From Devosiaceae bacterium (GTDB taxonomy: Bacteria > Pseudomonadota > Alphaproteobacteria > Rhizobiales > Devosiaceae), in the NCBI GenBank assembly GCA_021648375.1, contig JAKISW010000057.1:1-9780 (forward strand): a stretch of DNA of 9,780 nt, given 5' to 3'. The number at the start of each line of letters is the position of its first letter. Within the stretch, counting starts at the first letter, position 1. The position numbers and the translations under genes were made by a program. The notes under the pieces are model-generated. The model worked only from the letters and a program-made list of their open reading frames with translations, was not told where the DNA came from and ran no database searches. This document shows positions 1 to 6,791 of this stretch, piece by piece.

Positions 1-38
1 GCTTTTGTTTTCTTCTTCCCACTGCAAATAAAAGCAAC

Positions 39-67
39 TTGCTTTTTACAATAAGGTTCAACAATCT
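39..67 (+). promoter_or_regulatory. possible promoter of imuA
   Basis: TTGCTT at 39-44 and CAATCT at 62-67 are separated by 17 bases and resemble a weak sigma-70 pair. The LexA box starts right after the second hexamer, where the transcription start would fall, so a bound repressor would block initiation. The surrounding 1-85 is T-rich and looks intergenic. The hexamer matches are modest, so the call rests mainly on position. Confidence 0.3.
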
Positions 68-82
68 GTTCTTTTTTCGTTC
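68..82 (+). promoter_or_regulatory. LexA (SOS) box upstream of imuA
   Basis: The sequence reads GTTC, seven bases (TTTTTTC), GTTC. This is an exact match to the direct-repeat operator GTTC-N7-GTTC known for LexA of alphaproteobacteria. It lies 22 bases upstream of the imuA start and just before the ribosome binding site. imuA-imuB-dnaE2 cassettes are established LexA targets in this class, so motif and gene identity support each other. Confidence 0.8.
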
Positions 83-104
83 TAAGGAAGGAGGCGGCTA
101 TTCG

Positions 105-707
105 GTGGAGCAGGAATTTTCTGACATCTTCCCTTTATGCCCTTCGCGTTCCCATGAAGCTACGGGGCCTGGAGCAATAGGTTTTGCCGCCTGTTTGATT
201 GGCATGGGCAAAGGCCCGGTGCTTTGGATTGCGGAGCAAAGGCAAAATGAACGCCTGCATCCGGGCGGACTAATACAATTTTGCGATCCGGCGCGGCTAA
301 TGTTTGCCTATGGCAAAACCCATATGGATGTGTTGTGGATTGCTGAAGAGGCTCTGCGCTCCAAATCCGTGCCGCTGGTTATCGCCCAGGTTTCAACTGA
401 CATTGGCCTTACCGAAGGGCGTCGTTTGCAACTTGCTGCTGAAACGGGACGAACCACCGGATTGTTTCTTTTGCCTCAGGGCATGGGTTCAAACGCCGCT
501 GAAACCCGCTGGCATTGTGCACCTGTGCATAATGTTCCCATGTATGATTCTAGTTTTTCCGATTCGACTCTTTTTGATTGGCGATGTATAAAGAACAAAT
601 CAGGAACAATAGGGCAATGGATCGTTAATTGGAATGACACAACGCATCATATCAATGTGGTTTCCCAAACTGGCCAGCGAACGATCCCTCAGGCTCAGGC
701 CGGTTAA
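105..707 (+). CDS. imuA: ImuA family protein (SOS mutagenesis accessory factor)
   Basis: ImuA is a RecA-like accessory protein that works with ImuB and the error-prone polymerase DnaE2 in damage-induced mutagenesis. The 200-residue product carries the pattern I associate with the family: HEATGPGAIGFAA near the N-terminus, then GPVLWIAE, a DPARLMF strand, VLWIAEEALRS, the RRLQLAAE helix and NAAETRW. It ends in the usual tryptophan-rich strand (GQWIVNWND). I chose GTG at 105 because GGAAGGAGG lies at 85-93, 11 bases upstream, and a LexA box lies at 68-82. The frame is also open to the left edge, with a TTG at 39, but that stretch is T-rich and reads as phenylalanine/leucine filler. The gene seems complete and SOS-regulated, yet its partners are broken downstream. 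Whether it still has a role is unknown. Confidence 0.75.
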   Translation: MEQEFSDIFPLCPSRSHEATGPGAIGFAACLIGMGKGPVLWIAEQRQNERLHPGGLIQFCDPARLMFAYGKTHMDVLWIAEEALRSKSVPLVIAQVSTDIGLTEGRRLQLAAETGRTTGLFLLPQGMGSNAAETRWHCAPVHNVPMYDSSFSDSTLFDWRCIKNKSGTIGQWIVNWNDTTHHINVVSQTGQRTIPQAQAG

Positions 708-730
708 AGGACCGTTTAGCAGATGATGTT

Positions 731-1102
731 TTGGGCATTGTTGAGCGGCTTATGCGCTCCATATGCAAAAAACTTGAAACTGCGCAGATGGGCGCGCGGC
801 GGTTAGGTTTGATTGTCCAGCGGGTTGACCAAAATACAATATATGCAGAAATTGGTTTGGCTCGGCCTATGCGTGATGCGCTACGAATGACAAAACTTCT
901 CAGCCGCGCCATTGAAACGATGGATGCCGGGTTTGGCATTGAACGGATACGACTTGAAGTGGTCGAGTTTGAAACGCTCAAACCCACCCAGATTTCCCAT
1001 ATAGATAAGAAAGCTTCAGCAAGTGGCGCGCTGGCCGATCTGATTTCGCGCATTGGCAACCGGGTGGGGTTTGAAAATATCATACGTTATCTGCCCGCCT
1101 AA
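731..1102 (+). pseudogene. imuB: ImuB remnant (Y-family polymerase-like protein, C-terminal part only)
   Basis: The 123-residue frame resembles the region of ImuB that follows the polymerase core. It has a helix (IVERLMRSICKKLE), then GARRLGLIVQRVD, LARPMRDA and the GFGIERIRLEVVEFE strand, ending GNRVGFENIIRYLPA. Full ImuB proteins are about 500 residues, so roughly the first 300, including the palm and fingers, are absent. The C-terminus also stops where homologues continue with a SHIPER-like stretch. The same frame is open upstream through the imuA stop, and homologous residues (RLADDV) appear to begin near 713. The fragment therefore joins the imuA end directly. Position 731 is only a TTG without a good Shine-Dalgarno. 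I call it a pseudogene; expression as a small protein cannot be excluded. Confidence 0.7.
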
Positions 1103-1128
1103 ACCCGTTACGCTTCTCATCTATGCTG

Positions 1129-1138
1129 TGACGCGTCA
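1129..1138. repeat. 10-bp perfect palindrome upstream of the transporter operon
   Basis: TGACGCGTCA is perfectly self-complementary. It lies in the 133-base gap between the imuB remnant and the first transporter gene, about 100 bases before the start codon. It could be an operator half of a regulated promoter, but I recognise no specific regulator. Confidence 0.3.
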
Positions 1139-1154
1139 GCAATTGATGTCGTAA

Positions 1155-1182
1155 ATTTTAATTAATGTGGCTGAATTAAAAT
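1155..1182. promoter_or_regulatory. inverted repeat in AT-rich promoter region of transporter operon
   Basis: ATTTTAATT (1155-1163) and AATTAAAAT (1174-1182) are perfect 9-bp inverted arms around a 10-base centre (AATGTGGCTG). The block lies in the AT-rich stretch 1145-1210 that must contain the operon promoter; TAATAT at 1192-1197 could be a -10 element. The symmetry suggests a dimeric repressor operator. AT-rich sequence makes chance repeats easier, so confidence is low. Confidence 0.3.
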
Positions 1183-1235
1183 AATTGGCTTTAATATTGT
1201 ACACTAAAGTTTATTTGAACTATGGAGGAACTTGC

Positions 1236-1898
1236 TTGGACATACTGCTATTCATGCTGGATAATTTGAGCCTTATCGGACAGCGTACGTGGGAGCATGT
1301 ATCGATCGTCGGGGTGGCTGTTGGTATTGCAATTCTGACTGGCGTACCTATTGGAATTGCCATTACCCAGAGCAAGCGCGCCGCTGACATTGTCTTAGGA
1401 ATTGCTTCAGTTATTGTGACCATTCCATCGGTGGCCCTGTTTGGACTGATGATCCCCATATTGTCTATAATCGGACAGGGTGTTGGCTATCTGCCGGCAG
1501 TTATTGCCGTGTTGTTGTACTCACAACTCCCAATTATCAGGAACACCTATGTGGCAATTACCAATGTCGACCCAGCCATGCGCGAGGCGGCAAAAGGGCT
1601 GGGAATGACTACGATACAACGATTGATGCGTGTTGAAATACCGCTGGCGGTGCCTGTGGTTATGGTTGGCGTGCGCGTGGCCGTGGTGATGAATATCGGA
1701 ATAACAGCCATCGCCGCCTATATCGGTGCCGGGGGTCTGGGCACCTTCATATCGCGCGGCATTTCTCAAACTGACCCGCGCCAACTCATTACCGGGGCTA
1801 TTGCTGTCAGTGTTTTGGCGATTGTGGCGGACTATTTCCTTTTGTTTATTCAGCAAAAACTCACACCACCGCAATCGAGTGAAAAAATTGATGGCTGA
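1236..1898 (+). CDS. osmoprotectant/quaternary-amine ABC transporter permease (first)
   Basis: Inner-membrane permease of the ProW/OpuCB/YehW type, which forms the channel for glycine betaine, choline, carnitine or similar solutes. The product has about five to six hydrophobic segments, starting near residue 23. The cytoplasmic EAA loop is at about 117-136 (REAAKGLGM...EIP) and contacts the ATPase. IGAGGLG (about 163-169) is typical of this permease family. I chose TTG at 1236 because GGAGG at 1224-1228 gives ideal spacing; an in-frame TTG at 1185 lacks a ribosome site, and ATG at 1254 would trim the N-terminus. It is first in a four-gene operon and stops 21 bases before the ATPase gene. The exact substrate cannot be read from the sequence. 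Confidence 0.9.
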   Translation: MDILLFMLDNLSLIGQRTWEHVSIVGVAVGIAILTGVPIGIAITQSKRAADIVLGIASVIVTIPSVALFGLMIPILSIIGQGVGYLPAVIAVLLYSQLPIIRNTYVAITNVDPAMREAAKGLGMTTIQRLMRVEIPLAVPVVMVGVRVAVVMNIGITAIAAYIGAGGLGTFISRGISQTDPRQLITGAIAVSVLAIVADYFLLFIQQKLTPPQSSEKIDG

Positions 1899-1919
1899 AG
1901 CTGTCGGGGAGAAAAACAG

Positions 1920-3056
1920 ATGATCCGTATGGAAAACCTGACGAAGGTATTTGATACCCCCGGTGGCGACGTCACAGCGGTAAACAATGTTAACATGGAA
2001 GTGCCGGCAGGTGAAATTTGTATCCTGCTGGGCCCGTCAGGCTGCGGCAAAACAACAACGTTGAAAATGATCAACGGGCTCATCCCAAAATCCGCAGGAA
2101 AAATCTTTATCGATGGCAAAGATACCGACACGGTCAACCCGGTACAGCTGCGCCGAAACATAGGTTACGTTATTCAGCAGATCGGCCTGTTTCCCAACAT
2201 GACCATCGAGGACAATATCTGTGTGGTTCCTGACCTTTTGGGGTGGGAGAAGGCAAAGTCCAGAAAGCGCGCCGCCGAACTTCTTGAGCTGGTAAATTTA
2301 GTGCCATCAGCGTTTCTGAAGCGCTATCCAAAAGAGCTTTCGGGCGGTCAGCAACAAAGAGTTGGGGTCATTCGTGCACTGGCCGCTGATCCGCCGGTCT
2401 TGCTTATGGACGAGCCGTTTGGTGCCATTGATCCAATCAACCGCGCTGTCATTCAGGATGAGTTCTTAAAGATGCAAAAGGAACTAAAAAAAACCATCAT
2501 GTTCGTCTCTCACGACATTGATGAGGCCATCAAAATGGCGGACAAAGTCGCCATTTTTAAAGATGGGATCCTGGAGCAGTATTCGGCACCAGACGATCTG
2601 TTAGCCCGCCCCACTAATGATTTTATCGCCAGTTTCTTAGGGCAGGACCGCACCTTGAAGCGCCTCAGCCTGCTTAGTGTTGGGGATGTAAAATTTGGTG
2701 AGGAGTACAAGGTACATGGCGAGGGTGATCTGGCGAACGCTATTGGGCAGATGAAAGAGCTGGGGCATCAGAACATTGTGGTGACGGGGCCACAGGGTCG
2801 GGCGCGTGCCTTTTTACACCTGAACGATATTTTAGGAAAAAAGGGCGTCATAGAAGAATATCGCCAGGCGTTGCCCGCGGTGGCTAACGTCAAGGAGGAC
2901 CTCAAAACCGCGGTATCGACCATGTTTCGTCACGATGTGTCGTGGTTGGCATGTGTCGATGATGATGGTTTTTACAAAGGCTACATCACTCAAAAAGCAA
3001 TTTCGCACGCATTGAGCGCGATATATCGCGACGAAAAGCAAAATACGCTACGATAG
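1920..3056 (+). CDS. osmoprotectant ABC transporter ATP-binding protein with C-terminal regulatory extension
   Basis: ATPase that powers the importer, of the OpuCA/ProV/OsmV type. The 378-residue product shows Walker A GPSGCGKTT at 38-46, the Q-loop glutamine at about 86-87, signature LSGGQQQR at 140-147, Walker B VLLMDEP at 160-166, the D-loop aspartate at 171 and the switch histidine in SHD at 197-199. Residues from about 250 to 378 lie beyond the nucleotide-binding domain and resemble the CBS-type tail of OpuCA proteins, which senses ionic strength or nucleotides in characterised relatives. GGGGAG at 1906-1911 lies 8 bases before the ATG. The next gene begins 12 bases after its stop, consistent with one transcript. 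Confidence 0.93.
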   Translation: MIRMENLTKVFDTPGGDVTAVNNVNMEVPAGEICILLGPSGCGKTTTLKMINGLIPKSAGKIFIDGKDTDTVNPVQLRRNIGYVIQQIGLFPNMTIEDNICVVPDLLGWEKAKSRKRAAELLELVNLVPSAFLKRYPKELSGGQQQRVGVIRALAADPPVLLMDEPFGAIDPINRAVIQDEFLKMQKELKKTIMFVSHDIDEAIKMADKVAIFKDGILEQYSAPDDLLARPTNDFIASFLGQDRTLKRLSLLSVGDVKFGEEYKVHGEGDLANAIGQMKELGHQNIVVTGPQGRARAFLHLNDILGKKGVIEEYRQALPAVANVKEDLKTAVSTMFRHDVSWLACVDDDGFYKGYITQKAISHALSAIYRDEKQNTLR

Positions 3057-3067
3057 GTCAGGGTAGG

Positions 3068-3790
3068 ATGAGAGCAACAACTTCAGTTCTATTGGTGTTT
3101 GCGGCGGGCATTATGTTTTCGCTTCTGCTGCTCAACAATGACGGCCTGTTGATACAGATTTGGATCAATTTTGCTGATGATGTTGACTTTTTGATTCGCC
3201 AGCACATCTATCTGGTGGTTTTGTCGGGCGGTTTGGCAATCCTGATTGCGGTGCCCCTGGGGGTCTGGCTCAGCCGGCCTTATATGCGAAAATTCGCCGA
3301 GGGGGCAATGCAAGGGCTTAATGTGGGTACGACAGTGCCAACTCTGGCTGTGCTAGCCCTATCGATGAGTTTTTTGGGCATTGGTGTGCTGCCGGCCATT
3401 TTTGCGCTGTGGATCGCCACACTATTGCCCATTGTGCGCAATACTTATGTGGGTATTCGCGAAGTGCCTGGTTTTCTTATCGAAGCGGCGACCGGCATGG
3501 GCATGACCCGGACACAAATTCTGCTCCGGATAGAGTTGCCAAATGCGCTTTATGTCATTTTTGCCGGAATACGAACCGCCCTGGCGATCAATGTTGGTAC
3601 TGTACCGCTTGCTTTTCTGATCGGGGCGGGCGGCCTTGGTGAACTGATATTTACCGGGATCGCTCTCGACAATATTGAAATGATGCTGGCCGGTGCTATT
3701 CCGGTGGCGTTACTTGCCATGCTGGTAGATTTTATTTTTCTGCAAATCCAGACATGGTCCATATCAAGGGGCGTTAACCCTTTGCGTTAG
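3068..3790 (+). CDS. osmoprotectant/quaternary-amine ABC transporter permease (second)
   Basis: Second membrane subunit of the same importer, presumably forming a heterodimer with the 1236-1898 product. The 240 residues begin with a hydrophobic helix (7-23). The permease core follows, with the EAA loop at about 139-158 (EAATGMGM...IELP) and IGAGGLGEL at 185-193, matching the first permease in order and spacing. Shared patterns such as LPIVRNTYVGI here and LPIIRNTYVAI in the first copy show that the two are paralogues. The ATG follows a purine-rich AGGTCAGGG sequence. It lies 11 bases after the ATPase gene and 43 bases before the binding-protein gene. Confidence 0.9.
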   Translation: MRATTSVLLVFAAGIMFSLLLLNNDGLLIQIWINFADDVDFLIRQHIYLVVLSGGLAILIAVPLGVWLSRPYMRKFAEGAMQGLNVGTTVPTLAVLALSMSFLGIGVLPAIFALWIATLLPIVRNTYVGIREVPGFLIEAATGMGMTRTQILLRIELPNALYVIFAGIRTALAINVGTVPLAFLIGAGGLGELIFTGIALDNIEMMLAGAIPVALLAMLVDFIFLQIQTWSISRGVNPLR

Positions 3791-3833
3791 AACAAAAAAA
3801 GCAATCATGCAAAACTAAAACGGGAGTAATAAA

Positions 3834-4709
3834 ATGAGACTAATGAAAAAAAGCCTATTGGCAATCAGCTTAAGTCTGGTCGCGTTCGGCTCGATGGCTC
3901 AGGAAATCGTTGTCGGGGGCAAAAACTTTACCGAGCAGCTTCTGCTTGCAGAAATGACCAGCGTTCTATTGAGCGAAAACGGCATTGCGACTTCAAAACT
4001 TGATGGAATGGGCTCCGCGATTTTGCGTCAGGCCCAGGAAAATGGTCAAGTCGATGTTTACTGGGAATATACCGGCACTTCTTTGATCACTTATAACAAA
4101 GTTGAAGAGCAGATGAATGCCCAGGACACCTATGATACTGTCAAACGGCTGGATGCCGAAAAAGGCATTGTATGGCTCGATGCGTCTATGGCCAATAACA
4201 CCTATGCTCTTGCGGTGCGTGGTTCGGGTGCAAGCGAGTTGAACACCCTTTCCGATCTGGCGGCCGCCTATCAGGCGGGCGAGGAGCTCAAGCTTGGTGT
4301 GAATGCCGAGTTCCCCCAACGCGCTGATGGTTTGATCGGCCTGAAGGAAGCCTATGAGTTTGATGTGGTGCGCTCGAATCTGGCACCAATGGACGGCGGC
4401 CTAGTCTATCAGGCATTACGGGATTCCCAGGTGGACGTTGGACTGGTATTTGCTACCGACGGACGCATCAAGGCCTTTGATTTCAAAGTCCTTGAAGATG
4501 ACAAAGGATTTTTCCCTGACTATGCGCTTGTTCCCACAATCCGAAGCGAAGTGCTTGATGCAAACCCAAATATCGGCGACTTGTTGAATTCCTTATCAGC
4601 TACACTTTCTGATGCTGTTATGCAGGACTTAAATTCACGAGTTGACGTGGACAAGCAAACGATTGAGCAAGTTGCAAGGGACTTTTTAGAATCCCAAGAC
4701 TTGATATAA
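3834..4709 (+). CDS. periplasmic substrate-binding protein, OsmF/OpuCC-like glycine betaine/choline type
   Basis: Delivers substrate to the two permeases from the periplasm. The 291-residue protein opens with a Sec signal peptide: a KK pair, a hydrophobic stretch and a likely cleavage after SMA at residue 22. It lacks a lipobox cysteine, so it should be soluble. The mature start VVGGKNFTEQLLLAEM and the GQVDVYWEYTGTSL segment at about 71-84 are hallmarks of the OpuAC/OsmF family. GGGAG at 3822-3826 lies 7 bases before the ATG; a second ATG at 3843 is a less likely start. It is last in the operon and is followed by a strong terminator. Substrate preference (betaine, choline, carnitine or other) is not determined by what I can see. 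Confidence 0.92.
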   Translation: MRLMKKSLLAISLSLVAFGSMAQEIVVGGKNFTEQLLLAEMTSVLLSENGIATSKLDGMGSAILRQAQENGQVDVYWEYTGTSLITYNKVEEQMNAQDTYDTVKRLDAEKGIVWLDASMANNTYALAVRGSGASELNTLSDLAAAYQAGEELKLGVNAEFPQRADGLIGLKEAYEFDVVRSNLAPMDGGLVYQALRDSQVDVGLVFATDGRIKAFDFKVLEDDKGFFPDYALVPTIRSEVLDANPNIGDLLNSLSATLSDAVMQDLNSRVDVDKQTIEQVARDFLESQDLI

Positions 4710-4749
4710 ACAAGGCTTGATTTAAAGCTGTCTGACATGTGATATGAAT

Positions 4750-4783
4750 GCCTCCGGGACAAAATTCCGGGGGCAAATTTTTG
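4750..4783 (+). terminator. rho-independent terminator of the transporter operon
   Basis: GCCTCCGG (4750-4757) pairs with CCGGGGGC (4767-4774), giving eight pairs with one U-G wobble around a 9-base loop. The stem is followed by AAA and five T residues (4778-4782). It lies 41 bases after the binding-protein stop codon, as expected for the end of the operon. Confidence 0.85.
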
Positions 4784-4785
4784 TC

Positions 4786-4828
4786 TTAGAGCATTTCCGG
4801 TTTTGATTGAATCAATACCAGGCTCTAA
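4786..4828. repeat. 43-bp palindromic repeat element of Hyphomicrobiales type
   Basis: The ends TTAGAGC (4786-4792) and GCTCTAA (4822-4828) are perfect inverted arms. The centre TTGATT-G-AATCAA (4803-4815) is also perfectly symmetric. GGTTTTGATT on the left mirrors AATCAATACC on the right with one mismatch. The left arm has about four extra bases (ATTTCC region), so the right arm is probably eroded. The AGAGCATTTCCGG...AATC wording resembles small dispersed palindromes that I recall from rhizobial genomes. Copy number cannot be judged from one window. Confidence 0.6.
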
Positions 4829-4904
4829 GTCTTTGTTTTGTCGTGCTTGCGAACCAGATAACTGGGTCCACTTATCCAGGAAGCGCTCTAGGAGAAAGAA
4901 CGGA

Positions 4905-5774
4905 ATGCAAAAATCGGTCCTTCGCGTGGCGTGTGCGCAACTGGTTCACCCCGAAAAATCTGCTCTTGACGCGATCAGTCATCACACAATCGAGCCTCAC
5001 CTTTCGATGATCGAGCGCGCGCGCAAGGAAAACGTTGATGTTCTGATTTTTCCTGAACTGTCCTTAACCGGATATTTGTTTGCAGCCCGGCATCAGGATC
5101 TGGCGCTTTTACTAGATGCCGAGCAACTGCTTTCGCTTGCCAGGGCTAGTGCCGACATGACAACAGGTGTTGGTTTTATTGAGCAATCCTCGACCGGTCT
5201 GTTGTACAATTCGTTTGCCTGGCTGAGCCGGGGAAAGGTAACTGCGGTATGTAGAAAAATAAACCTGCCTAATTATGGCCAACTTGACGAGGCGAAGTAT
5301 TTCGCCGCGGGACGCCAAGTTACGACCCAAACCCTTTTTGGCCTTTGGTCTATGGCAACGTTGATTTGTGCTGATGTATGGAACCCGGCTCTGGTTCATC
5401 TGGCGGCGCTGCAAAACCCCAGCATCCTCGTATGCCCTTTTGCCTCCACCAGAGAAGCGGTCGGCGGTGACTTTGACAACCCGACCGGCTGGACCAATGC
5501 GTTTCGCTTTTATTCGATGATGTATGGTTTGCCCGGACTTTATTGCAACTGGATCGGGCCGGTGGCCGGAGTGAATTTTACCGGTGGCTCGGCCATTATT
5601 GATGCTGACGGGTCAGAACTGGCAAGGGCAAGGGATGGAGAAGAGCTGATATTGGCCGAACTGGATTATCAGCAAATCACGGATGCGCGCATGCGCCTGC
5701 CAACGATCCGCACCTCCAGGCCCGACCTGATTTCAAGAGAATTAGAACGCATCCATCCCACACTGTCAGGCTAA
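4905..5774 (+). CDS. carbon-nitrogen hydrolase (nitrilase superfamily)
   Basis: Likely cytoplasmic amidase or amide-hydrolysing enzyme with the Glu-Lys-Cys catalytic triad. Glu51 lies in FPELSLTGY, Lys118 in CRKINLPNYG and Cys155 in LICADVWNP, at the spacing expected for the superfamily. The LPNYGQLDEAKYF segment resembles the glutaminase domain of NAD synthetases, but no synthetase domain follows and 289 residues fits a stand-alone hydrolase. I chose ATG at 4905 because AGGAG lies at 4890-4894; an upstream in-frame start at 4803 would read through the palindromic repeat. The terminator and repeat separate it from the transporter operon, so it probably has its own promoter. The substrate is unknown; an amide related to the imported solute is one possibility. 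Confidence 0.85.
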   Translation: MQKSVLRVACAQLVHPEKSALDAISHHTIEPHLSMIERARKENVDVLIFPELSLTGYLFAARHQDLALLLDAEQLLSLARASADMTTGVGFIEQSSTGLLYNSFAWLSRGKVTAVCRKINLPNYGQLDEAKYFAAGRQVTTQTLFGLWSMATLICADVWNPALVHLAALQNPSILVCPFASTREAVGGDFDNPTGWTNAFRFYSMMYGLPGLYCNWIGPVAGVNFTGGSAIIDADGSELARARDGEELILAELDYQQITDARMRLPTIRTSRPDLISRELERIHPTLSG

Positions 5775-5777
5775 ATC

Positions 5778-6350
5778 ATGTCTGGTTTTTTAGTTGATGC
5801 TCTTGCTGACCTTGTAGAGGATATGTCCGACGATCTTGCCCTGCGCCAGATCAAAGGCTTTCGTGAGGAAGATGCAAACTGGCTGGTGGCGGCGCGGGGC
5901 AATGGCTATCCAGAACCGGAAAGTCTGTGGCGGCGGGCTGGAATTTCTCCCAAAGTTATGGAGCGTTTGGCAGAAGCCGATGCCTTTACTTCCATTCAGT
6001 TGGGGCGGCGCGATGCCCTATGGCAAATCAAAGCCATTCAGGGGGAAGCGCCCCTGCCGCTGTTTTCCAATCCCATTGACGGGGAGGGAATTTATGAGCC
6101 GGAGGTAACTTTGCCCCCCATGCATCTGGGGGAAGAAGTGGTGGAGGATTATGTGGCCATGCGCCTAGCCGAGAATGTGCAAGATATGTCAGATGATCTC
6201 GCTTTGCTTGGCCATCCTGATTATGATGTAGTGGGCGAGCCATACGGCACTACCGACGAAGCCCCGCGCATTGCGCGCCAGACAACACGCCGTGCCCATC
6301 ATCCCCGCGAACAGGCCAAAATATTATTTCCCAGCCGGAATTTTCATTAG
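5778..6350 (+). pseudogene. dnaE2: DnaE2 remnant (error-prone DNA polymerase, C-terminal pieces)
   Basis: The 190-codon frame consists of pieces of DnaE2, the alpha-subunit-like error-prone polymerase of the ImuA/ImuB system. Residues 23-130 match the region after the polymerase core: RQIKGFREEDA, LWRRAGISP, LAEADAF, RRDALWQIK, LPLF and GEEVVEDY. At about residue 131 the sequence jumps to DMSDDLALL and then to the true C-terminal signature HPREQAKILFPSRNFH. The stretch that normally follows VEDY, including the OB-fold, is deleted. The first roughly 800 residues, including the catalytic aspartates, are absent. Residues 14-22 repeat the DMSDDLAL motif of 135-143. ATG at 5778 sits 3 bases after the hydrolase stop, so it could be co-translated, but it cannot be a polymerase. 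Confidence 0.78.
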
Positions 6351-6351
6351 T

Positions 6352-6388
6352 GATTTATGCAAAGCGATTTATGTCCAAGCGATCTGTG
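6352..6388 (+). repeat. three short imperfect direct repeats after dnaE2 remnant
   Basis: GATTTATG occurs at 6352-6359 and 6366-6373, and the variant GATCTGTG at 6381-6388, spaced 14 and 15 bases apart. It lies just past the dnaE2 stop in the short gap before the mobile region. It may be chance or decay debris. Otherwise I see no gene between 6351 and 6440. Confidence 0.25.
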
Positions 6389-6438
6389 CATATGACGTAG
6401 AAAATGAAGCTGCGTTATCATAAAAAACCAATGTTCGA

Positions 6439-6458
6439 TATCAGAGCAATTGCTGATA
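6439..6458. repeat. palindrome at the 3' end of the small minus-strand gene
   Basis: TATCAG (6439-6444) and CTGATA (6453-6458) are inverted arms around AGCAATTG, and AGCAATTGCT (6445-6454) is itself palindromic. It covers the stop codon of the minus-strand small gene. On that strand a run of six T residues (6423-6428) follows 10 bases later, which is too far for a standard terminator, so I list it only as a hairpin. Confidence 0.3.
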
Positions 6459-6644
6459 ACCTGCCGTGGTCATCCATTTGGCTCTTTTTAAATGGGCCTG
6501 ATAGATTGCCTTAGACTTTTCAGGATTGATGTCCGGGTCGTTATCAAACGCCTCTTTGTAAGACACCCTCCAATCAATGCCTTTGTCCGATGCATCCAAT
6601 AAAAACAGATAAACCCTAAAGTGCTGCCGATCATATTCGGTCAC
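6441..6644 (-). CDS. small DUF2285-like (putative DNA-binding) protein of integrative elements
   Basis: The 67-residue product reads TEYDRQHFRVYLFLLDAS, then GIDWRV, DPDINPEKSKAIYQAHL and KRAKWMTTAGYQQLL. This resembles small proteins on rhizobial integrative elements with a LLDADAEGADW...HLARAKWMTEHGYRHLL pattern, often annotated as DUF2285/DNA-binding domain proteins. That match is from memory and is moderate. The only usable start is GTG at 6644. The frame is open upstream to a stop at 6708-6710 and encodes family-like residues (SESPPDLPN), but no ATG, GTG or TTG is available there (only ATT at 6707). The true N-terminus may be longer or the start lost. It is divergent from the XRE regulator. 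Confidence 0.55.
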   Translation of the reverse strand: MTEYDRQHFRVYLFLLDASDKGIDWRVSYKEAFDNDPDINPEKSKAIYQAHLKRAKWMTTAGYQQLL

Positions 6645-6791
6645 ATTAGGTAAGTCTGGCGGACTTTCACTGAATGTGGGTATGATTTGATACTCCCGAG
6701 ATACAATTTACAATTCTTGCAGGTGCGCGCCAGACATTCTGCAGAGTATACTCCGTGGTGAAATACTCTTCAACTGCTTCATCTCTTGTTT

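Noticed and set aside
3..104. imuA frame open to the left window edge, with a TTG start at 39
   Set aside because: The stretch is T-rich, encodes low-complexity Phe/Leu residues and contains a LexA box and a Shine-Dalgarno. It reads as promoter rather than coding sequence.
1521..1874. 117-codon minus-strand open frame inside the first permease
   Set aside because: Antisense shadow; the plus-strand permease is unambiguous and the minus product is a His/Asn-rich sequence with no family features.
4803..4904. Longer hydrolase with an upstream start at 4803
   Set aside because: The extra 34 codons run through the palindromic repeat and have no ribosome site; the family N-terminus (RVACAQL) begins right after the ATG at 4905.
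6423..6458. Rho-independent terminator for the small minus-strand gene
   Set aside because: The hairpin is AT-rich and the T-run lies 10 bases beyond the stem, so the geometry is wrong.
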